From positions 29,580 to 93,579 of the forward strand of contig JAJNDK010000015.1 in NCBI GenBank assembly GCA_021156365.1: 64,000 bases of DNA, given 5' to 3'. A model generated the notes under the pieces. It searched no databases, was not told where the DNA came from, and saw only the letters and a program-made list of their open reading frames with translations. Positions 28,372 to 37,110 of this stretch are shown here, in pieces (within the stretch, counting starts at the first letter, position 1; each line of letters starts with the position of its first letter). The DNA comes from Bacteroidota bacterium. Its GTDB lineage: Bacteria > Bacteroidota > Bacteroidia > B-17B0 > Aurantibacillaceae. A program made the translations under genes and the position numbers.

Positions 28372-30045
28372 ATGACGCAAAAAACCTCCAAACACCCTGT
28401 CGGCTTATATTTTTTGTTCTTTGCAGAAATGTGGGAACGCTTCGGTTATTACCTCATGATCGCAATTTTTACACTGTATCTCGAAACGGAGACAGATAAG
28501 GGTGGCTGGGGAATGAATATGAAAAGCTCTTCCAGTATCTACGGAACATTTATCGCACTTGTATTTCTCACGCCCTTCATAGGCGGTTTGCTGGCCGACC
28601 GGAAATGGGGTTACCGCTGGTCCATTATCCTGGGCGGGATCCTGATGGGGATCGGCTATTGCCTGATGGCGGTGCACAACCTTACTGTGTTTTATATAGC
28701 CTGTGGTCTGGTGATCCTTGGCAATGGTTTCTTTAAACCGAATATCTCTACACTTCTTGGTAATTTATACGATGACGAAAAATACAGGGCCAACAAAGAT
28801 TCGGGCTACAACATCTTTTACATGGGCATCAATGTCGGCGCCTTTATCTGTACGTTTATCGCAGCAGCTATGCGCAACCAGTTCGGTTGGGGAGGCGCTT
28901 TTTTCGCAGCCGGCATCGGGATGTTCATTGGTGTGCTGATCTTCATGGCCGGCAACAAACATTACAAACATGCTGATTTCATAAAACCATTAAAAGAAGG
29001 TGATCATTCACTGAATCGTATTCTTGGTACTACCTTGTTGCCTGCTATCATAGCGGCGGTTATCGGCTGGATCATCCCCGGAAATATTTTTGGTGACGAT
29101 GCTACCGATGCCTTCATCTTTGCCTGCCTGCCGGTGATCTGGTTCTACTATAGTTTGTACAAACGTTCGGATGCCTACGAGCGTAAACCGATCCGTACCA
29201 TGTATGTGATCTTTTTAGTGGTAATTATTTTCTGGGCCGTGTTCAAGCAGAACGGAACGGCGCTCAACAAATGGATGAAGCTATACAGCGACAGGGAAAT
29301 GCCTGCTAAGGTGTTGCCCGCTGCACAAAAGCTGAGCTTTGTGGAAACAGTGGAAGTAAAAGACAAAATGCGCCCGGTAGTGGATGAGCAGTTCCGCATC
29401 GTTACCCGGAAAACACAGGATCCGAAAACGGGCAAGGCAAAGATGGATACCCTTATGGGCAAAGACATACAACCTTATTTTAAAAATGTAGCGGAGAACA
29501 AAACACCGAAAGACGGCGATACGGTTTACCTGATCCCGACGGAATTATCACAGTCTATCAATCCGGGCTGGGTGATCGTTCTTACTCCGATCGTAGTAGG
29601 TTTCTTTGCATTCCTTCGGAGGCGTGGAAAAGAACCGACCACACCTTCCAAAATAGCCTGGGGCTTATTGATCAGCTCCCTGTCGCCACTGGTGATGATC
29701 GCTGCTGTGAGTTATTGTCACAACGGGCAGGAAAAAGCAAGTATTCTCTGGCTGATCGGAACGTATGGAGTGGTGACGATCGGTGAATTGTTCCTCAGCC
29801 CGATGGGATTGTCGCTGGTATCCAAGCTTTCGCCTGCGCGATTAACAGCCCTGATGATGGGCGGCTGGTTCCTGTCTACTTCCATTGGTAATAAGCTAAG
29901 CGGGATCCTTGCTACTTTCTGGGACAGCTACGATAACAAAGCATTGTATTTCACCGTGAATGTAGTGCTCCTGTTTGCAGCGGCGGTACTGATGTTCTTC
30001 CTGCTGAAGAAACTGAACCAGGTGTTCAGGGAGTATGTGAAGTAG
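28372..30045 (+). CDS. POT/PTR-family proton-coupled oligopeptide transporter
   Basis: This 557-residue major-facilitator protein imports di- and tripeptides with protons. The signature ExxER motif is in helix 1 (Glu19, Glu22, Arg23). The PTR2 segments GLLADRKWGYRWSIILGG and GNGFFKPNISTLLGNLY follow. About 105 polar residues (bases 29265-29565) interrupt the helices, rich in Lys and Asp and predicted to be outside the membrane. Helical segments resume after it and the protein ends in a short cytoplasmic tail. Extra loops are known in Bacteroidota members, but I have not compared it with others. Confidence 0.93.
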   Translation: MTQKTSKHPVGLYFLFFAEMWERFGYYLMIAIFTLYLETETDKGGWGMNMKSSSSIYGTFIALVFLTPFIGGLLADRKWGYRWSIILGGILMGIGYCLMAVHNLTVFYIACGLVILGNGFFKPNISTLLGNLYDDEKYRANKDSGYNIFYMGINVGAFICTFIAAAMRNQFGWGGAFFAAGIGMFIGVLIFMAGNKHYKHADFIKPLKEGDHSLNRILGTTLLPAIIAAVIGWIIPGNIFGDDATDAFIFACLPVIWFYYSLYKRSDAYERKPIRTMYVIFLVVIIFWAVFKQNGTALNKWMKLYSDREMPAKVLPAAQKLSFVETVEVKDKMRPVVDEQFRIVTRKTQDPKTGKAKMDTLMGKDIQPYFKNVAENKTPKDGDTVYLIPTELSQSINPGWVIVLTPIVVGFFAFLRRRGKEPTTPSKIAWGLLISSLSPLVMIAAVSYCHNGQEKASILWLIGTYGVVTIGELFLSPMGLSLVSKLSPARLTALMMGGWFLSTSIGNKLSGILATFWDSYDNKALYFTVNVVLLFAAAVLMFFLLKKLNQVFREYVK

Positions 30046-30071
30046 GGAGGGATATTTTCCCATACCTGCTT

Positions 30072-30836
30072 CTAAAATCTATAGAATATAGAAAAGTCGT
30101 TCAATATCCCGGTTGTCTGAAAATCGAAGCCGGTGCTATGAGAAGTATCAGGATACTTATTGGCATTATCCGCTATATAGCTTGTTTTATTGAAGCTGAG
30201 CTTAAAATTCAGTCCAAGCTGCGCAGAGAAATAAAGATGTTTTGTGATGTGAAACTGTGCGCCGTAAAACGGGTTCAGGATAAGTATGTTTTGCCGGGTG
30301 GAGTGCGCGCTGATCACCGAATCCATGATCCGCTCTTTATACGTAAAGTACTCGCTGTTCGGAATTCCATAGGAATAGGTTGGTTTGTTATAAAGCGCAA
30401 AGATCTCGCTCTGGCTGCTTGAGCTTCTCCCATAACCCATGTCCATACCGGTGAATTGTTTTATGCGTTTTTTGCCAAAGCGAAATTCAATTCCCTGCAT
30501 GATCCTGAATTCGTTCTGAACATAAGAATTGGAATATGTAACTGCGTAGGTAGAATCTGTCTCACCCGCTAAGGTATACGTGGGGGAAACCGATTCTACA
30601 GGATTCCTGTTGGTGAGGTATCCAAGACCAGCCCGGTACCAGATCTTTTCAGTGAGCTGTCGTTTGAATTGCAGGGAATGATTGGTATTATTACCAAACG
30701 ACCCGCTTAATAAGGAAATTGCCGGCACGAGGTTCAGCCCGATCTCATTTTTATATGTGCGTATCGAATCCTCCTGCTGCGCACTGATCCGGGAGCAAAA
30801 GAAACAGAAAGAAGCGATGATCAGGATCTTATACAT
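30072..30836 (-). CDS. Predicted outer-membrane beta-barrel protein (254 aa)
   Basis: A signal peptide (ending ISAQ) is followed by alternating polar and aromatic residues in short strands. The last residue is Phe (SIFYRF), the usual outer-membrane barrel C-terminus recognised by BAM. Motifs such as WYRAGLGYLTN and ISAQLGLNFKLSF suit 8-10 strands. No specific family is recognised. It is convergent with the POT transporter, with 26 bp between the stops. Confidence 0.6.
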   Translation of the reverse strand: MYKILIIASFCFFCSRISAQQEDSIRTYKNEIGLNLVPAISLLSGSFGNNTNHSLQFKRQLTEKIWYRAGLGYLTNRNPVESVSPTYTLAGETDSTYAVTYSNSYVQNEFRIMQGIEFRFGKKRIKQFTGMDMGYGRSSSSQSEIFALYNKPTYSYGIPNSEYFTYKERIMDSVISAHSTRQNILILNPFYGAQFHITKHLYFSAQLGLNFKLSFNKTSYIADNANKYPDTSHSTGFDFQTTGILNDFSIFYRF

Positions 30837-31061
30837 AGTGTTTTTTTGTAATACGTAATTTACAGGAAAATATTGTGGAAATGGATTTAAGGTATTGAAA
30901 TAAGGTAACGATTCTAATTGTTTGCAGGAACACAGGGACGATGTCTCGGAACAAAAAGATTATTTAATGGAAAACAGGACCGATATACAGGAAAATAATA
31001 CCAAAATCATGGCAGGAAATTTGTTCTTAACAGTAAATTCAAAAAATTAAAACAACCTGAC

Positions 31062-31394
31062 ATGAAACATTTACTTATCCTTTGCAGCCTTTTCATCTGC
31101 TTTTCCGCAAAAGCCCAAAAGATCTATTCCGTAGATTCCGATTACAAGGCCGACATCAAAGTATTCGTAGTAGACGCCGACTACAAGGCAGATCTGCTGG
31201 TGTATAAAGTAAATGCCGATTACAAAGCAAAGGACAATACCGGCCTTTGGTTTTTTGTTGATTCGGACTATAAAGCCAAAAAGAAAATATTTTTTGTGAA
31301 TGCCGACTACAAAGCAGATCTGAAAATATTTTTTGTAGACTCAGATTACAAAGCAAAATGGGTGAAAACCGAAAAGCAGCATTTGTTGTATTGA
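31062..31394 (+). CDS. Small secreted DYKA-repeat protein (110 aa, DUF6150-like)
   Basis: After a cleavable signal peptide (ending AKAQ, residue 19), the mature part is almost wholly a repeat, VDSDYKADLKVFF. The DYKA tetrad begins at residues 27, 40, 53, 69, 82 and 95, so the spacing is 13, 13, 16, 13 and 13. Each unit alternates a hydrophobic strand with an Asp-Tyr-Lys-Ala turn, which suggests a small beta-solenoid. I recall such proteins as the DUF6150 family in Bacteroidota, but I could not check this. The function is unknown. Confidence 0.8.
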   Translation: MKHLLILCSLFICFSAKAQKIYSVDSDYKADIKVFVVDADYKADLLVYKVNADYKAKDNTGLWFFVDSDYKAKKKIFFVNADYKADLKIFFVDSDYKAKWVKTEKQHLLY

Positions 31395-31417
31395 AGATCC
31401 TAAACAACATAACAAAT

Positions 31418-31831
31418 CTACCTCGCCGATTTCATCGCTTTCACCGTCTTTAGCGTTTTATCTTTAGAGAGTTTTTTATACTCAGCCGTTTCGCAGCCAA
31501 CCAATGCGATCTTTCCATCCTTGTCGCTGTGAACACCCCAGCCGTATCGTTTGGTAAGTGGAGAAGTACGCAGGCAGGGTTGTCCTTTCGAAAAGAACTG
31601 TGCCCTCGCTTCCTTGTATTCTTTTTTTGTAAGATCGTTGCGATCCGCATATACCTGGAAGATCACATCATCCGAAGTGAATTTGTAGGGATGTTTGCTG
31701 ATGAGGTCGAATTGTATGTTGGCCACCGACTTCTTATCTCCTTTTACCGGCGGGATCTCACTGCTTTCTACAGGACAGTCATCTGCAATCTGTATAAGCG
31801 TGTTTTCGTAATTAGTGGTATGGACTTTCAT
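31418..31831 (-). CDS. DUF6157-like small protein (137 aa)
   Basis: The sequence begins MKVHTTNYENTLIQIADDCPV, followed by SSEIPPVKGDKKSVANIQFD and YKFTSDDVIFQVYADR, a pattern I recall from the DUF6157 family. No signal peptide or membrane helix is seen, so it is probably cytoplasmic; no function is known. Its 5' flank has a perfect -7 box, with a 21-bp minisatellite immediately upstream of the promoter region. It is convergent with the DYKA-repeat gene. Confidence 0.75.
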   Translation of the reverse strand: MKVHTTNYENTLIQIADDCPVESSEIPPVKGDKKSVANIQFDLISKHPYKFTSDDVIFQVYADRNDLTKKEYKEARAQFFSKGQPCLRTSPLTKRYGWGVHSDKDGKIALVGCETAEYKKLSKDKTLKTVKAMKSAR

Positions 31832-31846
31832 GTTACTGATTTAATA

Positions 31847-31854
31847 CAAATTTA
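31847..31854 (-). promoter_or_regulatory. Predicted -7 box of the DUF6157-like gene
   Basis: On the minus strand this reads TAAATTTG, an exact TAnnTTTG match, 16 bp before the start codon. The 21-bp array begins about 32 bp further upstream. Confidence 0.5.
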
Positions 31855-31885
31855 AGAAGGAGGAGTGACAACCTTATGTCAGTAG

Positions 31886-32220
31886 TGTTAATTTTTTGCG
31901 GAAGGAAATAAGCGGATCGCAGCAAAAGGCAAGCAGATCGCAGCAAATGATAAGCGAATCGCGGAAAGAAATAAACGGATCGCCGTAAAAATTAAGGGAA
32001 TCGCCGCAAAGGGCAAGCAGATCGCCGCAAATGATAAGCGAATCGCGGAAGGAAATAAGCGAATCGCCGCAAAGGGCAAGCGGATCGCCGCAAATGATAA
32101 GCGAATTGCAGCAAAAGGCAAGCAGATCGCGGAAAGAAATAAGCGGATCGCCGCAAATGATAAGCGAATCACCGCAGAAGAGAGAGGATTGCAGCAGGAA
32201 TTCTATTTATTGCGGAAATA
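31886..32220. repeat. 21-bp minisatellite, array 1 (about 15 units)
   Basis: The 405-bp gap between the DUF6157-like gene and the monooxygenase gene is mostly a tandem array with an exact 21-bp period. The consensus is AAATAAGCGGATCGCCGCAAA. Three unit types recur: AAATAAG, GGCAAGC and TGATAAG starts. Their order is largely A-B-C, which gives a 63-bp higher-order repeat. The last two units (32179-32220) are degenerate. Many units carry the odd-centred dyad GCGAATCGC. The array stays open in frame on both strands because 21 is a multiple of 3, but no good start is present. Confidence 0.95.
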
Positions 32221-32236
32221 AATAAAGGATTGGCGG

Positions 32237-32533
32237 CTATTTACTCTCAAACTTCACCACCGTGCTCCAGGCTTCGGGTTTGGCGGCAAAGAGCGCTTTG
32301 GTTCGTCCCCACACACTGGCGAACAATTCAGAATCGCGGTACTTGTTCAGGCTTTCTTCCGAATCCCAGATGCTGTAGGTGAAAAAGATATTGGTGTTGT
32401 CGGTTCCGTTCAGTAATTTCAGGTGCGAGCAGCCCGGAAAACCTGCGATCTGTTCCTTGCTCTCGTTGAACAAAGCCAGGAAATCCGCTACTTTTTCGGG
32501 AGCAAAGGTCATTTTTACGATACGTGTGATCAT
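32237..32533 (-). CDS. Antibiotic biosynthesis monooxygenase (ABM) domain protein
   Basis: This 98-residue protein is a single ABM-type ferredoxin-like domain, with MITRIVKMTFAPEKVADF, a central GCSHLKLL strand and a Y-x-x-WDSEESLNKY helix. Such small dimers oxidise or bind quinols and other aromatics without cofactors, or have unknown roles; the substrate here cannot be told. It overlaps the SAM hydrolase-like gene upstream by four bases (ATGA), so the two are translationally coupled, and it precedes array 1. Confidence 0.85.
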   Translation of the reverse strand: MITRIVKMTFAPEKVADFLALFNESKEQIAGFPGCSHLKLLNGTDNTNIFFTYSIWDSEESLNKYRDSELFASVWGRTKALFAAKPEAWSTVVKFESK

Positions 32534-33318
32534 TCGTCAAATTCTATGGTGATATTGAAATCCGTGTGCGTGTGTATATTCCGGGGAAAGAGCAATTGCC
32601 TCGCAGCTCCTCTGTTGATAGCTATTTCGAGATGTCCGGCGCTGTTGAAGAGGGCCAGTGCATCCGTTGCAGCTACATCATCGTAATTCCCGGTGATCTC
32701 TTCGATGCGGATATTGGGCAGGTGGATCGTAAAACGCCTGTTGCGGCGGCTCGCTTCAAAAAAATCTTTTTTGATATTCGTTACCACATTGCCATAGGAA
32801 TCAATGTATACACATTTGCCCACAATGCTATTGCCGCTGAAAGTGGGCTGAAAGCTCAGCGCCTGCACGTACTGCTCGGTTTTATCGGCAATGGCTTCTG
32901 CGTTTTTGTCCTTTGCAAAGGCAAGAGCGGCTTTTGCCAGTGTATCCCTTACATAAAAAGGAGTGGGAGGGAAGAGCTCATTTTTCAACACAAACACACC
33001 TGCATTCGTTCCTTCCGAAAAAAGGCTGAAGATCCCGTTATCCGGGCAAAGCAGGTAGTGTCCGCTCAGTGAAATGAGCAGGCTGTTCCTGTTGTCTGAA
33101 TTAGCTGATTTTACAGCAAGTATATGGATGCTGCCTTCCGGGAACTGATCAAAAGCATTACCGAAAATATATGCCGCCTGCTGGATATTGTATTTGTCGA
33201 TCTCGTTCGAAATGTCAATGATCTGGCTGATCCCCGAGTTTTTGAGAATATACGCTTTCACCAGAGCAAGGTAATTGTCTTTGGTCCCTAAATCGGTGGT
33301 AAGCGTAATGATGGACAC
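32530..33318 (-). CDS. SAM hydrolase / SAM-dependent halogenase-like protein (DUF62 family)
   Basis: This 262-residue protein begins MSIITLTTDLGTKDNYLALV, matching the DUF62 N-terminus whose Asp-containing loop binds SAM. Further family features are the DISNEIDKYNIQQAAYIFG segment, HILAVKS, LLCPDNGIFSL and VYIDSYGNVVTNI. Most family members hydrolyse SAM to adenosine and methionine (SAM hydroxide adenosyltransferase); halogenases need extra loop features that are not obvious here. It is divergent from the phoH-like gene and coupled to the ABM-domain gene. Confidence 0.88.
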   Translation of the reverse strand: MSIITLTTDLGTKDNYLALVKAYILKNSGISQIIDISNEIDKYNIQQAAYIFGNAFDQFPEGSIHILAVKSANSDNRNSLLISLSGHYLLCPDNGIFSLFSEGTNAGVFVLKNELFPPTPFYVRDTLAKAALAFAKDKNAEAIADKTEQYVQALSFQPTFSGNSIVGKCVYIDSYGNVVTNIKKDFFEASRRNRRFTIHLPNIRIEEITGNYDDVAATDALALFNSAGHLEIAINRGAARQLLFPRNIHTHTDFNITIEFDE

Positions 33319-33354
33319 CCGTAAAACGTGTTAGTAAAAATTGTGAACTACAGT

Positions 33355-33362
33355 CAAAAGTA
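33355..33362 (-). promoter_or_regulatory. Predicted -7 box for the SAM hydrolase/ABM operon
   Basis: On the minus strand this reads TACTTTTG, an exact TAnnTTTG match, which gives a leader of about 30 nt before the start at 33318. No clear -33 box was found. Confidence 0.4.
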
Positions 33363-33428
33363 ATTAATAAATTTACCTTCTTTAATGGTCGGCAGACCTA
33401 TTCATTAACAGAATTATAAACATAGAAA

Positions 33429-34454
33429 TTGAGCGAAAAGATCATAGCAGTGGAGTCGGTGGAGCCGGTGGAATTATACGGAGTTAACGATCACAAACTA
33501 AACATATTAAAAAAATATTTTCCGAAACTACGTATCGTTGCACGTGGGTATTCGATCAAGCTGATCGGGGATGAGCCGGAGATCGAGCGTTTTGAAAAGA
33601 AGCTGGAGCTGTTAGTGGATTTTTATCACAAGAACGGTGTGCTTACGGAATCTGCGATTGAACGCCTGTTGGGACAGAACGGCGATAACATCCTCGAAAA
33701 GATGGAAGAAGCCGGCAATGATGTCATCGTGTTTGGCAACAGCGGTCTCGTGATCAAAGCCAAAACCCCGAACCAGCGGAAGATGGTGGACAAGCTTGCC
33801 AAGAACGATATGCTCTTTGCAGTGGGCCCCGCAGGTACCGGTAAAACGTACACTGCCGTAGCGCTTGCTGTCCGTGCATTAAAGAACAAGGAAGTGCGCA
33901 GGATCATCCTTACGCGCCCCGCTGTGGAAGCAGGCGAGAACTTAGGTTTCCTGCCCGGTGACCTGAAAGAGAAACTTGATCCGTATCTGCAGCCTTTGTA
34001 CGATGCACTCTACGACATGATCCCGATGGATAAGCTGAACCAGTATATCGAATCGAAGGTGATACAGATCGCACCACTTGCATTTATGCGCGGGCGTACG
34101 CTGGACAATGCTTTTGTGATCCTCGATGAAGCGCAGAATACCACCGAGAGCCAGATGAAAATGTTCCTGACACGTATGGGAGCCAGCGCCAAGTTCATCA
34201 TTACGGGCGATGCCTCACAGGTGGATCTGCCACGCAATCAGCCTTCCGGACTGATACAGGCATTGAGGATCGTTAAAAACATCAAAGGAGTGGAAGTTGT
34301 GATCCTCGATGGAAGTGATGTGATCCGTCACCGCCTGGTAAAAGAGATCGTGGCGAAATACGATGAAGCATCTAAGGAGAATCCGAATAAACCGTATGAG
34401 CCGAGGCCGAAGAAAACAGATACAAAGGAAACAGATAAGAGCTCCGAAAAGTAA
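33429..34454 (+). CDS. PhoH-like P-loop ATPase
   Basis: This 341-residue cytoplasmic ATPase has a Walker A loop GPAGTGKT (133-140), a Walker B ILDEAQNT and the arginine-containing TRPAVEAGENLGFLPG stretch of the PhoH family. The N-terminal region (to about 110) resembles the KH-like or PhoH-specific domain. Family members are linked to RNA metabolism (YbeZ type). The start is TTG at 33429 (MSEKIIAVES); no ATG is near. The C-terminal tail is charged and low complexity. purC follows after 83 bp. Confidence 0.92.
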   Translation: MSEKIIAVESVEPVELYGVNDHKLNILKKYFPKLRIVARGYSIKLIGDEPEIERFEKKLELLVDFYHKNGVLTESAIERLLGQNGDNILEKMEEAGNDVIVFGNSGLVIKAKTPNQRKMVDKLAKNDMLFAVGPAGTGKTYTAVALAVRALKNKEVRRIILTRPAVEAGENLGFLPGDLKEKLDPYLQPLYDALYDMIPMDKLNQYIESKVIQIAPLAFMRGRTLDNAFVILDEAQNTTESQMKMFLTRMGASAKFIITGDASQVDLPRNQPSGLIQALRIVKNIKGVEVVILDGSDVIRHRLVKEIVAKYDEASKENPNKPYEPRPKKTDTKETDKSSEK

Positions 34455-34537
34455 TAGTGAGCCATATGGCATATAAGTTTACCGCTAACTAATGAGTGTG
34501 GTACATCAACGCGAAACCAGAAATAGAAAATAATCAA

Positions 34538-35482
34538 ATGAATACCCTTACAAAAACAAATTTTAATTTTCCGGGGCAGACAGCCGTATACAAAGGCAAA
34601 GTGCGCGATGTATACACGATCAATAACAAATACCTTGCAATGGTAGCTTCTGATCGCATCAGTGCATTCGATGTGATCCTTCCGAAAGGGATCCCCTACA
34701 AAGGGCAGGTGCTGAACCAGATCGCCGCTAAATTCCTGAAAGCTACGGAAGACATTGTCCCTAACTGGTTGCTGGTTTCTCCCGATCCGGTAGTGAGCAT
34801 CGGTAAAATGTGTGAGCCCTTCAAAGTGGAAATGGTGATCCGTGGATATCTCGCGGGCCATGCAGCAAGGACCTACAATGCAGGGGGCAGAATGCTGTGC
34901 GGCGTGGCATTGCCGGAAGGACTGAAAGAAAACGATAAATTACCTGCGCCGATCATCACGCCGACTACCAAAGCATCTGCCGGACATGATGAGGACATTT
35001 CACGCGAAGAGATCCTGAAACAGGGGATCGTGAAAGAAGAGTATTATGTGCAGATGGAAAAATACACGCATGCCCTGTATCAGCGTGGCTCCGAAATAGC
35101 TGCCAAACAAGGTCTGCTGTTGGTGGATACCAAATATGAATTTGGCCTGTATGACGGCAAAGTATGCCTGATGGATGAGATCCACACGCCGGATTCTTCC
35201 CGTTATTTTTACGAGGAAGGATACGAAGAGCGTCAGCAAAAAGGAGAAGAACAAAAACAGCTGAGCAAGGAATTCGTACGTCGCTGGCTGATCGAAAACG
35301 GCTTCCAGGGCAAGGAAGGACAAAGCGTTCCGGACATGAGTGAAGAATGGATCAATGAAATTTCGGCACGGTATATCGAGCTGTTTGAAAAAGTAACAGG
35401 CGAGACATTTGTCCGTAACCCCTTGGAGCATATCGAAGCGCGCATCGAAAAGAACGTAACCGAAGCGCTTTCCAAATTATAA
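34538..35482 (+). CDS. purC: Phosphoribosylaminoimidazole-succinocarboxamide synthase
   Basis: This purine-pathway enzyme ligates aspartate to CAIR. The ATG at 34538 ([14 protein letters not shown]) is preferred over an in-frame GTG 42 bp upstream. Motifs are [11 protein letters not shown] near the N-terminus, [16 protein letters not shown], the substrate segment [17 protein letters not shown] and [10 protein letters not shown]. The length of 314 residues fits the longer Bacteroidota/eukaryote-like branch. The glycosyltransferase gene starts 7 bp after it. Confidence 0.95.
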   Translation: MNTLTKTNFNFPGQTAVYKGKVRDVYTINNKYLAMVASDRISAFDVILPKGIPYKGQVLNQIAAKFLKATEDIVPNWLLVSPDPVVSIGKMCEPFKVEMVIRGYLAGHAARTYNAGGRMLCGVALPEGLKENDKLPAPIITPTTKASAGHDEDISREEILKQGIVKEEYYVQMEKYTHALYQRGSEIAAKQGLLLVDTKYEFGLYDGKVCLMDEIHTPDSSRYFYEEGYEERQQKGEEQKQLSKEFVRRWLIENGFQGKEGQSVPDMSEEWINEISARYIELFEKVTGETFVRNPLEHIEARIEKNVTEALSKL

Positions 35483-35488
35483 GACCAG

Positions 35489-36664
35489 GTGCTTTTTTAT
35501 TCGCTCGCCATATTGTTTTGTTTCTGCGCCTTGTGCGTGGTGCATAGTTATGTGCTGTATCCATTGTGGATCATCGTTTCTACCCCGAAACGAAAACAAA
35601 ACAACGAGCTGTATGCAGAATCGGATGCGCTGCCGGAAGTAGCCATTTTATTAGCTGCCTACAACGAAGAAGAAGTGATCGAAGCCAAGCTGAAAAGCAT
35701 GCTCGCCACTACCTACCCGAAGCATAAGCTGAAAATTTACATCGGTTCGGATGCGTCTACTGATCGTACCAATGAGATCATCCGGTCTTTCATTCCCGGA
35801 AACGAAGGGATAATCCAGCTTATTAAATTTCCGGGCAGGACCGGTAAATCGGGGATCATCAATACGCTTGCAGAAAAAGCACAGGAAGAAATTTTTATAA
35901 TGACCGATGCGAACGTACTTTTTTTCGAAGACACTATTTTCAAGCTGGTGCAACATTTCAAAAATCAAAAAGTGGCACAGGTAGCTGCCAACATTGTGAA
36001 AGTGTCACCGAAGCAAAAAGGGATCGCCAAACAGGAGATCAATTATATCCAGTTCGAGAACAAGATAAAATATGCAGAGAGCCTCCGCTGGAATGCTATT
36101 ATCGGTGCAGAAGGCGGCTGTTATGCGATCCGTCGCAGCTGGTTTGCCCCGGTGCCGAAGAATTTTTTCATGGATGATTTTTACATTACGATGAATGTGA
36201 TCGAAAAGGGCGGATATGCGCTCTTTGAGCCGGAAGCCATCTGCAATGAAGATGTGCCTACGAGCGGCGATGAGGAGTTCAAACGCAAGGTGCGTATCTC
36301 TATCGGCAATTTTCAGAACCTGAGCAGGTATCGCAGGCTGCTGCTTTCCGGCGGTATTGGTTTTGCCTTCCTCTCACACAAAGTGCTGCGCTGGCACACT
36401 CCTTTTTTCCTGATCATTTGTTTTGTGTGCAGCTTTTTCCTTTCCTGGCAGAGCAATTTTTTCTTTTACTGTTTTGCTTTGGAGCTATTGCTATTCCTCA
36501 CACCGGCATTCGATGCCATTTTTACTTCCGGGAAAAATCCGAGTGGCATTTTCAGGTATGCGGCCCACTTCGTTAAAATGAATCTTGCCTTATTGAAAGG
36601 TTTCTTCGTATGGCTCTGGGGCGTTGAAAGCAATATCTGGCAACCTACCAAACGAAGTGTTTAG
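35489..36664 (+). CDS. GT2-family membrane glycosyltransferase
   Basis: The GTG start lies 7 bp after purC, so it may be translated by coupling. One N-terminal membrane helix (about 3-25) precedes a GT-A domain of the cellulose-synthase/family 2 type, with AILLAAYNEEEVIEAKL, IYIGSDASTD and a TDANVLFF motif that supplies the nucleotide-sugar aspartates. C-terminal membrane helices (about 290-345) follow. It is likely to polymerise or transfer sugar onto a lipid or polysaccharide at the inner membrane. The sugar and acceptor cannot be inferred; the neighbour purC is unrelated in function. Confidence 0.88.
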   Translation: MLFYSLAILFCFCALCVVHSYVLYPLWIIVSTPKRKQNNELYAESDALPEVAILLAAYNEEEVIEAKLKSMLATTYPKHKLKIYIGSDASTDRTNEIIRSFIPGNEGIIQLIKFPGRTGKSGIINTLAEKAQEEIFIMTDANVLFFEDTIFKLVQHFKNQKVAQVAANIVKVSPKQKGIAKQEINYIQFENKIKYAESLRWNAIIGAEGGCYAIRRSWFAPVPKNFFMDDFYITMNVIEKGGYALFEPEAICNEDVPTSGDEEFKRKVRISIGNFQNLSRYRRLLLSGGIGFAFLSHKVLRWHTPFFLIICFVCSFFLSWQSNFFFYCFALELLLFLTPAFDAIFTSGKNPSGIFRYAAHFVKMNLALLKGFFVWLWGVESNIWQPTKRSV

Positions 36665-36685
36665 TTTACGGAATATGTCGAAATC

Positions 36686-37084
36686 ATGAGAAAAACGAAA
36701 GCGGAGATCGATGGGCTACTGACCTCAAAGTTCTATGAGGTATTTCCAAAGGATCAATTGCCGGAATGGTTTGACAAATACGCCGTATTTCTTCACTCGC
36801 CGGACTCACACCGGAAAGTAGTCTGGCTGAGTGTCTGTTTTAATAAAGTAAGAAAGCTCAGGGAAAATGAAGCATGGGAGGAATACAAAGGCCATATGTG
36901 TATCACCGGCGTTGATCCCCAAACCGGAGAAAAAATGTTTACTATAACAGACAGTTATGAACCGTTTCGGGTATTTACCGCCTGTATATCCGGATCAATG
37001 GAAATAACCGTGCACCACGCACTGTCCCTTGCAGAACTGGCGGACCTCAAAGAAAAAGATTTTGTTGAAAGAAACCGTTTTTAA
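36686..37084 (+). CDS. Hypothetical protein (132 aa)
   Basis: The frame codes for a mixed alpha/beta, probably cytoplasmic protein with no signal or membrane helix. Conserved-looking features are the segments FYEVFPKDQLPEWFDKYAVF and KGHMCITGVDPQTGEKMF. I recognise no family. It lies between the glycosyltransferase and another small hypothetical gene, all on the plus strand with gaps of 21 and 26 bp, so an operon is possible. Confidence 0.55.
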   Translation: MRKTKAEIDGLLTSKFYEVFPKDQLPEWFDKYAVFLHSPDSHRKVVWLSVCFNKVRKLRENEAWEEYKGHMCITGVDPQTGEKMFTITDSYEPFRVFTACISGSMEITVHHALSLAELADLKEKDFVERNRF

Positions 37085-37110
37085 ATACCTAATGGAATAA
37101 CACACCCGTC

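Noticed and set aside
30922..31050. A 42-codon frame starting at TTG in the gap before the DYKA-repeat gene, with protein-like charge
   Set aside because: No good start, no recognised family and no promoter. Too weak to call a gene.
31888..32172. A 94-codon minus-strand frame with heptads of the AIRLxFA kind through array 1
   Set aside because: The frame exists because the 21-bp period keeps every frame open. The product is a low-complexity hydrophobic repeat without signal peptide or homology, so it is a shadow of the minisatellite.
31898..32223. Plus-strand frame through array 1 coding for KRIAANDK-type heptads and a non-repeat tail
   Set aside because: Helix-like, but there is no start codon between the preceding stop and the repeats. 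At most it is a decayed fragment.
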